A DNA stretch of 64,000 nucleotides from positions 107,402,821 through 107,466,820 of the forward strand of contig JBCFYV010009882.1 of the NCBI GenBank assembly GCA_039000515.1, given 5' to 3'. Of the stretch, positions 1 through 11,242 are shown in pieces (position 1 is the first letter of the stretch; each line of letters begins with the position of its first letter). The position numbers and the translations under genes are program-made. The DNA is from Timema cristinae (taxonomy: Eukaryota > Arthropoda > Insecta > Phasmatodea > Timematidae). Below the pieces are notes generated by a model. The model did not search any database. It was not told the DNA's origin and was given only the letters and a program-made list of their open reading frames with translations.

Positions 1-851
1 ACAACCGAAGGAAAAAATACCTTTCACTTGTTTAGATACTAAATAATAGGCTATGTAGTTATGGTTAAAAGGCAAATCTCAGTTAAATGACAAGTAGTTT
101 ATTAATGTTTACCAAAACATACTGGGGAAAAGTATGTTGCTAATTAATACTGACCTAACCTTTTACATGCTGTATCATTTATTAATTTAATTATGTAAGT
201 GAAGAGGTTTAAGTAGGGCGCTACTTATGTTTTGTTTATGTTTAGTAATTTAGAGACTAATAACAACAATTTTACTATCTAAAACGTGAACAATATTGCT
301 AAGAAAATGTACAAACGTTCTAGTAACCACTCTGATCTACACATTATTCCCCCTTCTAAGGAAAGTACAGGAGAATGATGATTGAGGTTATGTGATTCTT
401 TCTAAGATACCTCAAATTATTATGGATACATTTTACCATTGTTTTTATTGTTGATAAAATATAAACTTTATGTTGCAGTAAATATTCCACTTTAAACTTA
501 CCAGGGGAATGATGTTTCAAAAGTGACATGATAAAATTAAAGAGCAACAAACTATGTTGAATAGAATATACACATACAAAGATAGTAGAATAGTAGAGTC
601 TACATAACTTCTTTTAATTTTCTAGATCAATAATAATGTTGCTAGCTCCATCTCTTAAGTGGGAAATGATTTATCATTTAATCATGCTAATGACTGGGAA
701 AACTGTGGACAAGATAAAAAGCTTGAATAATAATATTAAAAAATATTTATAAACAAACAATAATAATTTAGGTTAATAAATATAATTAATACACACACAG
801 AGAGAGGTCTGCATACCTCACTGAAAACTCATGAATACTAAAGTCAATCCA
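1..851. other. AT-rich stretch without recognisable gene
   Basis: Only short, stop-ridden reading frames with low-complexity translations are present. There is no splice-bounded conserved peptide and no transposon domain. A short CA/GA run lies near 790-806. Confidence 0.6.
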
Positions 852-1027
852 AGGGCCAATTTCATAGTAATTGAATACACCTCAATTGTGGCGCTATACT
901 AAACAAAAGACAACACCTATGAGCATATGAAATTGGTTCATTTCATGCTGGTCCAGGTACGTGTTGTCTTTTGTTTAGTATAGCGCCACACTTAAGTTGT
1001 CCTTACTCTGGCCATGGAACTGGCCCT
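852..1027. mobile_element. Inverted-repeat MITE (foldback, ~176 bp)
   Basis: The two halves are inverted copies of each other. A nearly perfect 28-30 bp core, reading GTGGCGCTATACTAAACAAA at 888 and recurring inverted at about 960-990, is flanked by weaker outer arms that start AGGGCC and end GGCCCT. The interior is only about 40 bp and non-coding. Termini of the GGGCC type recall PIF/Harbinger-like MITEs, but no clean target duplication is visible, so the superfamily is not assigned. Confidence 0.7.
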
Positions 1028-2115
1028 AATCAATGCATGCAAAGCTCAAAACGATATTGTCACTTGCCTCCATGATCCACATAACATTTTAATTGCAATT
1101 ATTTTAATTAAAACCTTTATACAATCCAAACAGTTAGTGAGATGCTATGAAAAATATATCAAAACATTTGGTTTTTAAACAATATTTACCTTAACATTAA
1201 TGCATACCAAATGAATCCCCAAACTTCACTTTTCACAAGTCTACTTATTCATAAAATCAATAACCCACTATGTCCTCACAATTATACATGCAGCTGCATA
1301 TAAACTCCTCAAGAATGCTAAACATAGTCTCGAAGTAAAACCTCAAACTTTGCCATGAATACAACCTAAAAAATTGTATTCTAAGTGTTGAACGAACCAA
1401 AAAAACTTAAAATTTACTCAAACAATAATTGTCTCTGAATTTATAAAATAAACTATAAACAATTACAAAATTTAAAGTGAATACATTTTTCCAATTATCT
1501 CCTGTATACACACATACAAACAAAAAAAATCTTTAACAATACTACCTCCCAGAATGGCATGGATTCTTCAATTTCAAGATTATTCCATTGAAACTAGTCT
1601 AAAAAATATGTATATTGTATTAAAAAGCAGTTTACCATGCCTCTGAAGCATAATTTGATTCAAGAATATGTATTCTAAATATTCAACAAAACTACCATAA
1701 TTTGAAATTGGTTTCAAAATTTCTAAATCATTTATTTAAAATTTCTGGATCTCACCACTAGCTAATCCTAAAGAAAAGCTATATAAATTATATCCTAAAC
1801 CAACACATACAGTCATAATAATTCCTGTATAAGCCATTTAATTAGCTCACGAAAATAACTTATTTCATTCACACCATCCGTTGTTTAGGGAATACTTATA
1901 AATTTCATCATCAGACTTCAACAAAGGATAGTTAGTAATTAAGGTAATTCTACAATGAGAATTACTAATGTTTTGGGTGAATGAGTCTTAGAGATTATTT
2001 TCATATTATTCTCAAGCTATGTTAGGTGTTGCCTATGAGTCTATATATAATATCTTGGCAGGACATTTAACATTCCAGCAAACCAGACCCGGTATAAAGC
2101 TGGCGTTCGCTTTAC
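1028..2115. other. AT-rich stretch without recognisable gene
   Basis: No conserved coding frame, tRNA-like head or transposon terminus was recognised on either strand. Possible further exons of the - strand candidate at 2116-2222 would be expected here, but none could be identified. Confidence 0.5.
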
Positions 2116-2222
2116 CTGGGTGTCATTAGTTGGGAATATCTGACCCTCTGCCACAGCTGGGCATATTATGTTCTGATAGTCAGTGTTGTGTCTGCAATCA
2201 GTACAGTCAAAACAAGAAATTT
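2116..2222 (-). CDS. Candidate cysteine-rich exon (possible Ly6-like), orphan
   Basis: On the - strand a 107-bp open segment lies between a possible acceptor (TTTCAAG before 2222) and a canonical donor (CAG then GTAAAG at 2115). It encodes about 35 residues with the motif SCFDCTDC, and another Cys about 15 residues on (IICP). Closely spaced Cys pairs of this kind occur in small secreted or GPI-anchored Ly6/uPAR-type insect proteins. This is inference from spacing only. No neighbouring exon, signal peptide or GPI signal was found, so it may be a chance open frame or a relic. The family is uncertain. Confidence 0.25.
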
Positions 2223-2364
2223 CTTGAAATAGACATTTCAAATATATATCTTCATTTATCAATTCGGACACATTGATAAACTAGCACGTTTGATCCTTTA
2301 TGGCTCATGAACTGTAATGATTTGAAATCATTGAATCACCATTTATAGCTTATAATTATACAAT

Positions 2365-3232
2365 TGTCATAATCCCCAATCAAAATTTAAATGTTTATAT
2401 TGGCTTACATGACTCAATTGAACGCACATGCTATAAATGATGGCTTAGCATGTATGAAGTAACATACTCGATAGGTTGTAGTAGTTGCTGACAATTCATA
2501 ACATGAAAATTGAAAAATTACACCTGGACATGGTAATCGAACCCGGGACCTTTGGCTTAATATGCCAATGCTCTTACCACTGAGCTATCCAGGATTCGTC
2601 CCGTGCCCATGGTCATTCTTCACTCATATTTTAAGGCAGAGTCTATGATGGATGTGCAGAAATCGTCGGCTACAAATCACAAGCTATCAGACAATGCAGG
2701 ATATGATATCTAGATGGAGTCATCCTCACTAAAAAGCATAAATAATAGTTTTGGCTATTTGATTCATAACATTGTGTAAACTAGCGAGGCTGAAAGAGCC
2801 CATATTGTGGTATAAAAGGCCTTGACTTTTGGCAACAGGGCGTCAATTCCATCTATCTCACGGGTGGTCACTCTGACGCCTTATCTATACAAACATCATC
2901 ATCGGATTATCCATAGTATTGGTACGTGGAGGGCATCGCCACAGCCCAGGAGTTCTGAAATCGAATTCGGTAAAACCACCACATAGACCGACCAAGTTAA
3001 CTGTTACTAAGTATTTACGAATTAAGCCAGTTCTTCCATGATCACGGGTGTCTTCTTCTTATTCTTTATCACGACCAACATCACATTTTTGTATCATCTT
3101 TTGGTACATATTATTAAACCAAAATTTACAAACCTACATATTATTTAGAACCCACACATTTACCTTGCCTACACCCTTACCCCTCCCTCAAGCTATCCTG
3201 ACAAAAGGAGCCCACGGGGATAGGGTCGTGTC
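2365..3232 (+). repeat. 5' LTR of gypsy-like element (SINE-interrupted)
   Basis: Aligns with 7713-8228. Shared blocks include TTAGCATGTATGAAGTAACA-type sequence near 2447, a TATA-like GTATAAAAGGCCTTGA near 2809 and an A-rich block near 3110-3160. Without the 257-bp SINE and one target copy it would be about 600 bp. The 3' border is approximate because the LTRs have diverged. Confidence 0.7.
2505..2761 (-). mobile_element. tRNA-derived SINE (family 2) inside 5' LTR
   Basis: The - strand head reads like a tRNA: an A-box TAGCTCAGTGGTAAGAGC and a B-box GGTTCGATTACC are spaced as in tRNA genes, followed by about 150 bp of body. It is flanked by an exact 11-bp duplication ATTCATAACAT (2494-2504 and 2762-2772). 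Across the insertion the LTR sequence continues as in the 3' LTR, which confirms the borders. A second copy lies at 59196-59400. It is not a functional tRNA gene because it lacks a matching acceptor stem. Confidence 0.85.
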
Positions 3233-3340
3233 AAATGATGTCTGAAGTGGGATTGTAGGGATTTAATGCGACAGTCGATAAAGGTTACCTTTACATGAAA
3301 CAACCTTGATGCGCTGTAATGACGACAAGCTTTGTAAGAA

Positions 3341-4120
3341 GTGGACTCAACATCCAGGATCAAGAGGAAGAGGTCCAAACCAGCAGCAGTGCACCACCAG
3401 TTGCAGAGGAAAGCGGTGGAGAACTACAAGGTAGGAATTCTTAAACACAATTTAGTCAAAATTGTGGGGGTAAATGTCAAACTACAGACTGCTAATGATC
3501 AGTTAGCAATGGGTCAAGAGAAGGTTAAAACAGAAAAAGATAATTTGAAAGCTTTTAAGAAGAGTAGGATTGCTAATGAACCTATACCACCTCTTAAAAA
3601 ATTTTCACTTATGCCGACCATTCTAATGTTCTTCAGTATACCAGAAGATAAAATTTTGGTATTTTTCAAGAAAATAAGTCAAGCCACTGTAATATCAAAT
3701 TGGGCTGATTTAGAACTACAGGCTGTAACTAAATTACATTTGAGTGGAGAAGAATTAATATCTGTGATTTCTGATACAAGTTGCATAGAAACTAACAATT
3801 TTGAGAAATTGGATCAAACCTTAATAGATTGGTTCAGAAGGAAACGGACAAGCTATTTTTTCAGAAAAAAACTAACCAAAATTAAACACCTGCATTAGAG
3901 AGTGTGGACAGAATTAAGAAGATTAACATTAAACACATACAAACTAAGAGAGGATCTGCTCTTGAACGAAGTAACTAGATTTGAGGCTGACCAAAGAGCC
4001 ATAGACTCTTTTTTGATCTGTCTGTTCAGTGTGGTAGAGAGAATCATGAGGTTAGCAAAGCCTAAAACCTTTAAGGATGCAGTAGAAACAGAAATATACG
4101 TGATTGAAGCGGATCATTGA
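3341..4120 (+). pseudogene. gag-like remnant of the gypsy-like element
   Basis: Two + strand frames (3341-3898 and 3902-4120) separated by a stop and shift give a basic N-terminus, a Lys/Glu-rich helical stretch around residues 45-75, and a helix-rich segment resembling the capsid-type core of insect gypsy gag proteins. Position directly after the 5' LTR and before a CCHC knuckle supports gag. Identification rests on order and composition rather than a strong motif. The frame is disrupted and not expected to produce a full protein. Confidence 0.55.
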
Positions 4121-4257
4121 CCTCAAGAGAAAGAAGAAAATACACGCAGAAAGATATTTACAAAAGATAAGGCATAATGTTGTTTAAGTTGTAAAAAAAA
4201 AAGTCACATAATGTAGATCTACTAAGGGTAGGCACTGTCACCTACAATAATGGGGAA

Positions 4258-4500
4258 ACCATGCTATTGGGGTGACAAGGTTGGAAATTTTGCAAATCAA
4301 TGTTCAGTGAAGGATAACCATCACCCAAATGAGAACAAGATTGTTGGAGCCACGAACTACGGTCCTCAGCAAAAATTATCCCCTCAGTGTCAGTAGATAA
4401 GGATGGAGCTAGTGCTAGCAGGTACTTATTGAGGGAGAGAATATCTTTTTTTAGGGGACAGTGGCGCACAAATTTCAGTTATGTAGCGGAAAAGTGTGAA
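4258..4500 (+). pseudogene. CCHC knuckle and aspartic protease remnant
   Basis: At about 4263-4305 one frame reads a degenerate CCHC-type nucleic-acid-binding knuckle (first Cys, a hydrophobic/Gly core, final Cys retained; the second Cys and the His replaced). At about 4450-4490 another frame reads LGDSGAQIS, matching the active-site D-S/T-G motif of retroelement aspartic proteases. The two are out of frame with each other and interrupted by stops. Confidence 0.6.
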
Positions 4501-5017
4501 ATTCCAAACCAAACTTCGAGATTTTGGGTTTATCGGGTCACAAGATGCAGAACTAGGGAGAAGTAGAAATGGAGTTAAGAGATAGGGAGAAGATCCTATC
4601 GGGTTGTACTTCAAGTTATGGAATGTCGGACCAACACACATTACTATGGCATACTTGAACTTGACTTCTTGACTAATTACTCAGCAATAATAAATGTATT
4701 AAAGCAGACATTATGATTAGGAGATGTTACTTATAACCTAAATGAAGCCTCTGATAAGGAGACTGTAAGAACAAATGTAGCTCTAAATCAGGGAGTAATT
4801 AACCCGGTCTGTACTATGGAAGCTGTTTGTGTCCCTATATATTTGACTGTTGGTGAGAGTCTGTATTCAGGTACAAGGACGACTGTAGGGGTGAGTAAAG
4901 TTGTCAGAGAAGATTAAGGGTAGAAGTTATATTTATTTAGTCGAACCTTTGTTTACGGACGAGCTTTTAAACGATCAACAGGTTTACATGCAGTTTTGAA
5001 TTGACTCTAGAGCCCTT

Positions 5018-5350
5018 AATAAAGTCACAACACCAGATATTTATCCTTTGCCAAATATAGAAGAGACCATCGATAAATTAGGAGAATGTCTATGTTTTTC
5101 ACCGTTTTGGATCTAACTAGTGGTTACCATGCTATAGTGATTAATAAGGATCAAGCCAAGACAATTTTTATCAGACCACCCGAGGTCTACAAATATTTGA
5201 GACCTCCTTTTGACCTTCAGAATGCATCAGCCATGTTTCAACAATTATGAGATGGTGTTTTAAGAGATAACACAAGCACTCGCTATTTAGATGACATAAT
5301 TGTGTTTTCAATAGATTTTAAGTCACATTTAGTGCACTTAGAAAACGTGG
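5018..5350 (+). pseudogene. Reverse transcriptase remnant (gypsy-like)
   Basis: Translated segments in shifting frames show a YPLPNIEETIDKLG-like block (about 5038), a LDLTSGYHAI-like block (about 5107-5135) and the catalytic box YLDDIIVFS (about 5286-5312). These are the characteristic Ty3/gypsy RT motifs in order. In-frame stops and at least two frameshifts disrupt it. Sequence jumps at about 5350-5365 straight from the RT thumb to the RNase H/integrase linker, so the RNase H catalytic region is deleted. Confidence 0.8.
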
Positions 5351-5364
5351 TAAGACTAGAAAGG

Positions 5365-6260
5365 GTAAAACTATCAATTATCCAGCTAAACATAGGCCAG
5401 GAATTGAGTATGGCAATGCAGCCGGCTTATTCAGGAAGGTAAGAGTGGTTACTTTGGATATTAAGAACAATTTTATGCTGAGCCAGGAAAATGACTTAGA
5501 TTGTAACAAGTGGAGGGGCAACCCCAATTTACAACAATGGACGGAATGATGTGCAGGGAAACTAAGCAAGGCTTAGTGCTAGGACTACTAAGGGGGGAAA
5601 TAGAAAATATTTTGTGTGAGAACAACGATTATATGTTATTAGGACATGCCGGGAGACGATACACCAACCATAGGACTGCAGTAATATTGGTGGCCTTCAA
5701 GATATCATGATATGGATAGTTACATAGCTAGTTGTGACAACTGCCGAAAGAGGACTTTGAAGGGAATAACTAAACCGAAAGTAACTCACCCTTTTGAGAG
5801 GATTGGAGTGGATGTTTTCGGTTCTCTACCAAAGTCATTCGACAGGTACAAGTACATTTTAACCATTTTAGACAATTTTTCAAGATACTTGGTAATGCTA
5901 CCCATTCCAGATCAAAAAACTGACACACTTGCTCAGGTGTTAATTTCCAAGGGAATATTTAAGTTTGGTGTTATGACAAGCCTTTTGTCAGACCAAGGGA
6001 CTAATTTTATGTCGAATTTGATGTCACAGTAATGCAAGTTGTTAAAAAGGGGATTAGTTAAACACAATTCCAGCACACCCACAATGTAATGGTAGAACAC
6101 AGAGCGTACATCACACCATAAGTAGAATGCTGTCAAATCTTGTCAATGCGAATTAGGACTATTTGGACATCTATTTACCTTTTGTGGTGACTGCATATCA
6201 TACACAGGTACATTTGAGCATTAAGGTATTACCATACGAAGTGATCTAAATGAAGAATAT
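5365..6260 (+). pseudogene. Integrase remnant (gypsy-like)
   Basis: A zinc-binding-like segment with a SCDNCRK motif (about 5727-5747) is followed by the integrase core in a 106-codon open stretch (5712-6032). The core includes GVDVFGSLP with the first catalytic Asp and LSDQGTNF with the second, and then breaks at a stop before the region expected to hold the catalytic Glu. Downstream frames to about 6260 are degenerate. The whole block is duplicated at 21842-22697 with about seven substitutions, sharing most of the disabling changes. Confidence 0.85.
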
Positions 6261-7069
6261 GGTTACACCTTTCATTAGGACAAAGCTACCTGCACATTAT
6301 CAAATATTTTAGTAGTAGATGTGGCGGCTAAATTTCAAGTTCTGTGTAGAAAGGTATGCTGTTAAAGTCATGAGTCAATTTTTGAGACACGCTAGACAAT
6401 AAGAGAAAAAAGTGCGACCCACTAGACATCAAATTGGAGACTGGGTTTATCTAACACATACAACCTTCAAAAAAAAACCAGACCAGGAAGTTCCAGACAA
6501 AGTTTAAGTGGCTGTACAGAATCTTATAAATACTGAGTAAGGTCACCGTACATATTGAGCTCCCATACCGTTCAATAGTAGTAAATGTAGGAATGTCTAG
6601 GTATCCTATTCCAACTCTTTTACTAGATATAGAGATTCGCCCAAGGGAAAGACCATGCATAACTCCTATCAACCAGGAGGTTGATAGGAGTCGGAACAAC
6701 ATTCAGTCATCGCACTTCAGATCGAACTCCAACAGAAACCAAGAAGCGGGGAACCTGCCTTTAGCAACCAGCGACTTGAACTACCACTACAAGCTATGTA
6801 ACAGAGTCAGCATTTAGTGTAAAGTGAGGTAATTCACTTTTGTGTTATTATCTCTCTTTAGATCAAAGTTTAGGACGAAGAAGAAAAAACAAGACAGCTT
6901 CACCTTTTCTGCAAGCTGAAAAAGGAATGTGTTGGTCAGTTAAAGTAAATAAATAAAGGACAGAGAGAGAGAGCACTTTAAATGTATCTTTAGGTTTTTA
7001 ATTACACATTTTGTTGGGATAACTGTAAATGTTATTTTGTGAGTACTAACTTTTTTTAACACATTAATT

Positions 7070-7560
7070 ATGCCGTTATGGTGGGTAATTTTAATGTTAG
7101 CTATGAGGAAGACTTGGGTTTGTTCCCAGGAAGATTCAATTTTAATTCAACCACTAAATGCTTCTAATTGTGATTTAATTGGGAAATTTTTAAATTTCTT
7201 GCAATTCATCAGGGCACATTGGAACGCTGTGCAGTTCCCTGGGATAGAACAGATAATTTGGAAAGAAAGTTTTGATTTGTCTCTCTTATATGTTTAAACA
7301 CACTTTCAAAAGGAGCTGGAAAAGATGTCATTTATAGTGACTCAACAATGGACTTTGATAAGCTAATAATCCAGGCAAAGTCTAGAACTGAAGAAAGGCA
7401 TTTTAGTAAGGCCTATAGCTATGGAATTCCCCCTTTGGTAATTTTATGTTTTGTTATTGTGACTTGTCTATTTTTTAAGGAGAGTAAACAAACTTTGTTG
7501 TGAAATGAATACTGACTTGCCAAATGTAAATGTAATTATACCGATGAGTGAAGCAGAAAA
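7070..7560 (+). pseudogene. Possible membrane-protein relic before 3' LTR
   Basis: A 75-codon frame at 7070-7297 starts with a hydrophobic signal-like N-terminus. A second hydrophobic span (about 20 residues, around 7428-7480) is followed by basic residues and a short tail. Lying between the integrase region and the 3' LTR, this arrangement would fit a decayed third gene of an env-bearing gypsy-type element. No diagnostic motif was recognised and the middle portion is full of stops, so this is a positional guess. Confidence 0.25.
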
Positions 7561-7712
7561 TATGGTAGATGGTGTTCCATAAAAGTCCTGAGCAATTGTG
7601 CAAGTATGTACTAGGACAAGAATGAAAATATTCAAATTTTAAATTGTTTTATTATTGTTAGAGTAAAATATTGACCAATGTGTTCCAATATCTTATTTAT
7701 AATCTGGGGTAG

Positions 7713-8228
7713 TGTCGCAACCCTTGAGCTAAATTTAAATGTTTGTATTGACTTATATTGCAATTGGGTGCACCTCTTTTAATTGCTGGCTTAGCATGTA
7801 TTAAGTAACATACTTGAGAGGTTGCAGTAGAGTGCTGACAACTCATAACAATGTGTAAAGGAGCGTGGCTGAAAGGGGCCATACCGTGGTATAAAAGACC
7901 TTGATTTTTTGACAACGGGGCATAAAAATTCCATATATTTTGAGGGTGGTCACTCTGGCCAACGCCTTATCGATTCAGACAACATCTTTGGATTACTAAG
8001 TATTCATAAGTTAAGACGGTTCTTCCACGAGCATGGGTGTCCATTTTTCTTATTTATCTAACATATTTTAATAATCTTTTAGTATTTACTATTAAACCGA
8101 AATTCACAAACCTACATATTATTTAGAAACCACACAACTACTTTGCCTGCAATTTTACCCCTCCTGCAAGGTATCTAGATAGAACAAGCCCATTGGTGGT
8201 GGGGTGTGAGAGACGAGGGTCACAACAC
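7713..8228 (+). repeat. 3' LTR of gypsy-like element
   Basis: Starts TGTCGCAACCC and aligns with the 5' LTR through the TTAGCATGTATTAAGTAACA block (about 7791), the TATA-like GGTATAAAAGACC (about 7888) and an A-rich block near 8095-8160. It gives the uninterrupted form that defines the SINE insertion in the 5' copy. The 3' border is approximate. Confidence 0.7.
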
Positions 8229-8930
8229 AATAAAATGTTTATTGTTGTATAACCTTAAACATATTACTATCCATAGTGACTAAAAAAGAAATACCATCAA
8301 TCCCTGTCAAACAAAAATTAACAAATATATTCAGTTTAGAAAGTACACGTTAAATAACTTAAATAAAAATTATATTCGGTTATTCACCATTATCAAACTA
8401 AAAGGTGTTTTAACTTACTTTTACTTGCTAAGAAACACACAAAATCTCTTTTCAGTATTTATCATGTCAAACTAACAACAATTTGATTTTTAATCAATAA
8501 CATCAACCTCAATAGTAAAATTATTGACCAAACATTTAACATCCTCACTTTACAATGCAGGAGTTAATAATTATCTTATGTAGGAAAACTGGTCAACAAT
8601 TCTTTTTAAACTTCATACTAAAAAACATCTAAATTACTACTTGACTAATATAAACGACCGACCACCAAACTCGGTGAATCAAATATACCTGCCAAAATAT
8701 GAAAATCTTCAATAAATAATCCTAAACCCACATCTCATTATTTTGCTTTAAATGATCTCACACTAATTAATTTTCAATACCACCTAAATAACACTCTTTT
8801 AGACATTTTCCTTCTCCCCTTCATTCCCACAGGGTGGCCACTGGTTGGGAAAACTTAGAATTATGTCTGAATTTGGTACATCAGGAAAAACTTGGAAAGT
8901 TTTTGAATGTTGTTGTTTGTTGGGAATTTA
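8229..8930. other. AT-rich stretch without recognisable gene
   Basis: No conserved frame, tRNA-like head or terminal repeat was recognised between the LTR element and the tandem array. Confidence 0.55.
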
Positions 8931-9059
8931 AAGGCAAGAACCACTCTAAATATCTTTTATGGTCATAAGAATTTCATTTTAAATTCTGGGGATGGACTAC
9001 AAATAACTTCTAGAGGCATTTTGTTAAAACCAAAACAGTTAAAGACCACTCTAAATAGC
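8931..9059. repeat. Left part of degenerate ~53-bp tandem array
   Basis: Two to three imperfect units, each with a block like ACCACTCTAAATAGCTTCTA followed by an AGGCAT-like block and an A-rich spacer. The array resumes on the far side of the hAT element at 11846, so it was one array before the insertion. Confidence 0.7.
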
Positions 9060-9667
9060 TTCTAAAGCAGGGATACCCAACCTTTCTAGGCTCACAGCAC
9101 CCTTGTGAAGGGGATTAGAATCTTGTGGCACCCTCGTTAAAATTTTCTTAGGTGTTTTGTTCACATTTTCTATTCAAAGTGGAATATATCAGAGTAGCAT
9201 ACTAAACAATTAAGTGTTTTAATCTTATAATTATTTAAAATAAAATAACACATTTGTTTATTTACTCCCTTGCTGATTTAATTGAAAGATATAAATAACT
9301 ACAAAATTAATTAAACACACATTCAGTTTTAGAGTAATGGTTTTGGAAATCAATAAACTAGTACACTATCCATAATGTGAGATCACTAAATGAATAATAC
9401 CACTAAAAATGAATAATACAGTCATCAGTAGGAAAACAATAATTACCATATTTATTAATGCGAGACTAGTGAGATTGGTGTTTAGAGCACAACACTTTAT
9501 TTTCTGTCCTAATGGTTGAAAATGCAACACGCATATCATCCTCAAGAGATAGCAGTATATTTCTTGCTTTGGATTTTTTTTGTCACCATGGCTGAGAAAG
9601 CGTGCTCGCACAAATAATTCGAAAAGGGCAAAAATAGGTTTGCTAATTTTCTCACTAGGTTAGGGTA

Positions 9668-11242
9668 CTACTCCGCCAGTCCCAGCCAAAAAACAACCAA
9701 TGATGTTTCACTCTTCTTGTAAAATTTAACTCGTAGCCTGGAGTCAGTGCAGAGATCCATAAATTCGTCTCTTTCATTGGCACTGAAATATGGCTCCTCT
9801 GCACTGTCTGCCAATTCAAATGGTGAGACAATCCAATCAAGCTTCTTGGTGGAAAGAGATGGAAAGTACATATTGACTGCATTTGGTAGTCTTTGCAAGT
9901 GGTCAAGAATGAGGTCTTTCAGATTTCCCAGTTCATTATCTTCTGCCAGATGATGAAGAAAGGGAAAGTTTGACAAATCCCCTTTCTGAACTGCAGACGT
10001 CCAAGAACCTTGTTTTCTTTTGAAGTCTTTGATTTTGTTAGTTTAAGAAACTATGGTATCTTGTTGCCCTTGCATTGAAAGATTTAATTCATTGAGCTTA
10101 TTTGAAATATCCGCCAGATATGAAAGTTCCAAACACCAAGATTTATTTTGCAACAGTTTATAAAATGTTTCATGTTTTTGTTTTTCAAAAAATGCTTTTA
10201 GTTCTTCTTTGAGCTCAAGAACTCGGCTAAGTACACAGCCTCGAGATGACCACCTTACATCTGTGTGTGGTTCTAATGAGATGTGAGCTGCATTCATTTC
10301 CCAGCATATTTTTTCAAAAAGCCTACATTGCATAGGTTGTTACTTGATGAAATTTACCATTTTGACAACCTGGTTCACAATTTAATTCAACTCTATACCA
10401 CAAGTTTTCACAACTAGGGCTTTTCTGTGTAAAAAGAGAGTGTGTTGTTATTAAGGATGGATTTTCCGCCAAAGTTCTGGCGGTAAAACCTTTATATTTC
10501 CCTATCATTGATGGTGCACCGTCAGTTCATAAAACACTACATTCTTTCCATGAAAGGCCATTGTAAGTGAGATAGGAGTTTACAGAAACGAAAATATCCT
10601 GGCCAAGGGTTTCCAGCTCTTTAAAAAAAAGAAACTGCTCGATGACATCTTTACCATCAATAAATCTGCTAAACCCAAGGAGCTGACATTTGCGAGTAAT
10701 ATCAGTACTCTCTTCTATTTGTAAAGCAAATTTAGAATCAGTTTTGATTTTGTTTATGACTTGTTTGTCTACATTGGATGACATCTCGAATATTCTACGG
10801 CTAGTTGTACAGTTGGAGAGGGGAATTTTCGAAACCTGATCTTTAGCTTCTTGGCCAAGTATTGTTTCAACTAAAATATTACATGCAGGGCCAAGTATTG
10901 TTTCAACTAAAATATTACATGCAGGGCCAAGTATTTCCTCTCCAGTAGTATGAGGTTTCATTATTTGAGATTTCATTTTTTTTGGCTATCAGTTCTGCCA
11001 TTTTAAAAGAAGCCTAAAGAGCAATGTTAGCTATGGTAACTTTTAACCATTTGACAAGCTGATTTCTTCTGCCTCTTTAATAGACTCGAAAAATAAGACA
11101 AACTTTTCTCTGACTCACCAAGGTGCTTGATAGTAAGATGTTTCTTCAGCTTGCTGAGTGTTTCCCCACAAACTGTACACACAGAGCAAGGGTTATCCTT
11201 GTAATTGTTCCACGAAAATCCATACAATAAATAACTCTCCAA
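9668..11242 (-). pseudogene. hAT transposase (ZBED-like), broken
   Basis: Read on the - strand from about 11242. A BED-type finger shows CSVCTVCG then HLTIKHLG (Cys-Cys-His-His). Frames at 10527-10976 and 10043-10508 cover the transposase core, including TDVRWSSRG. A helical C-terminal segment at 9668-9976 corresponds to the hAT dimerisation region. This resembles the ZBED5/SCAND3-like branch of hAT transposases, judged from memory of family motifs. At least four frameshifts or stops interrupt it. A 36-bp in-frame duplication lies within it. Confidence 0.75.
10853..10930 (-). repeat. 36-bp in-frame tandem duplication in hAT transposase
   Basis: The unit starting GGCCAAGTATTGTTTCAACT (10853-10888) is repeated exactly at 10889-10924, and the start of a third copy follows. 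On the coding strand it duplicates 12 codons (ILGPACNILVET) without changing frame. Confidence 0.85.

Larger units (their letters stand above)
2365..8228 (+). mobile_element. Ty3/gypsy-like LTR retrotransposon, decayed
   Basis: Two related direct repeats (from 2365 and from 7713, both starting TGTC) flank a + strand internal region. It carries, in the expected order, gag-like frames, a CCHC knuckle, an aspartic-protease motif, reverse transcriptase with a YLDD box, the end of RNase H, an integrase zinc-binding region and core, then a possible membrane-protein relic. All frames are broken by stops or shifts, and a deletion between about 5350 and 5365 removes most of RNase H. The LTRs have diverged strongly, so the insertion is old. 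The 5' LTR is interrupted by a SINE. A near-identical piece of the internal region recurs at 21842-22697. Confidence 0.85.

Noticed and set aside
2515..2592. Apparent tRNA gene on the - strand
   Set aside because: A- and B-boxes are present, but the cloverleaf is incomplete and the segment continues into a SINE body with target duplications. It is a SINE head.
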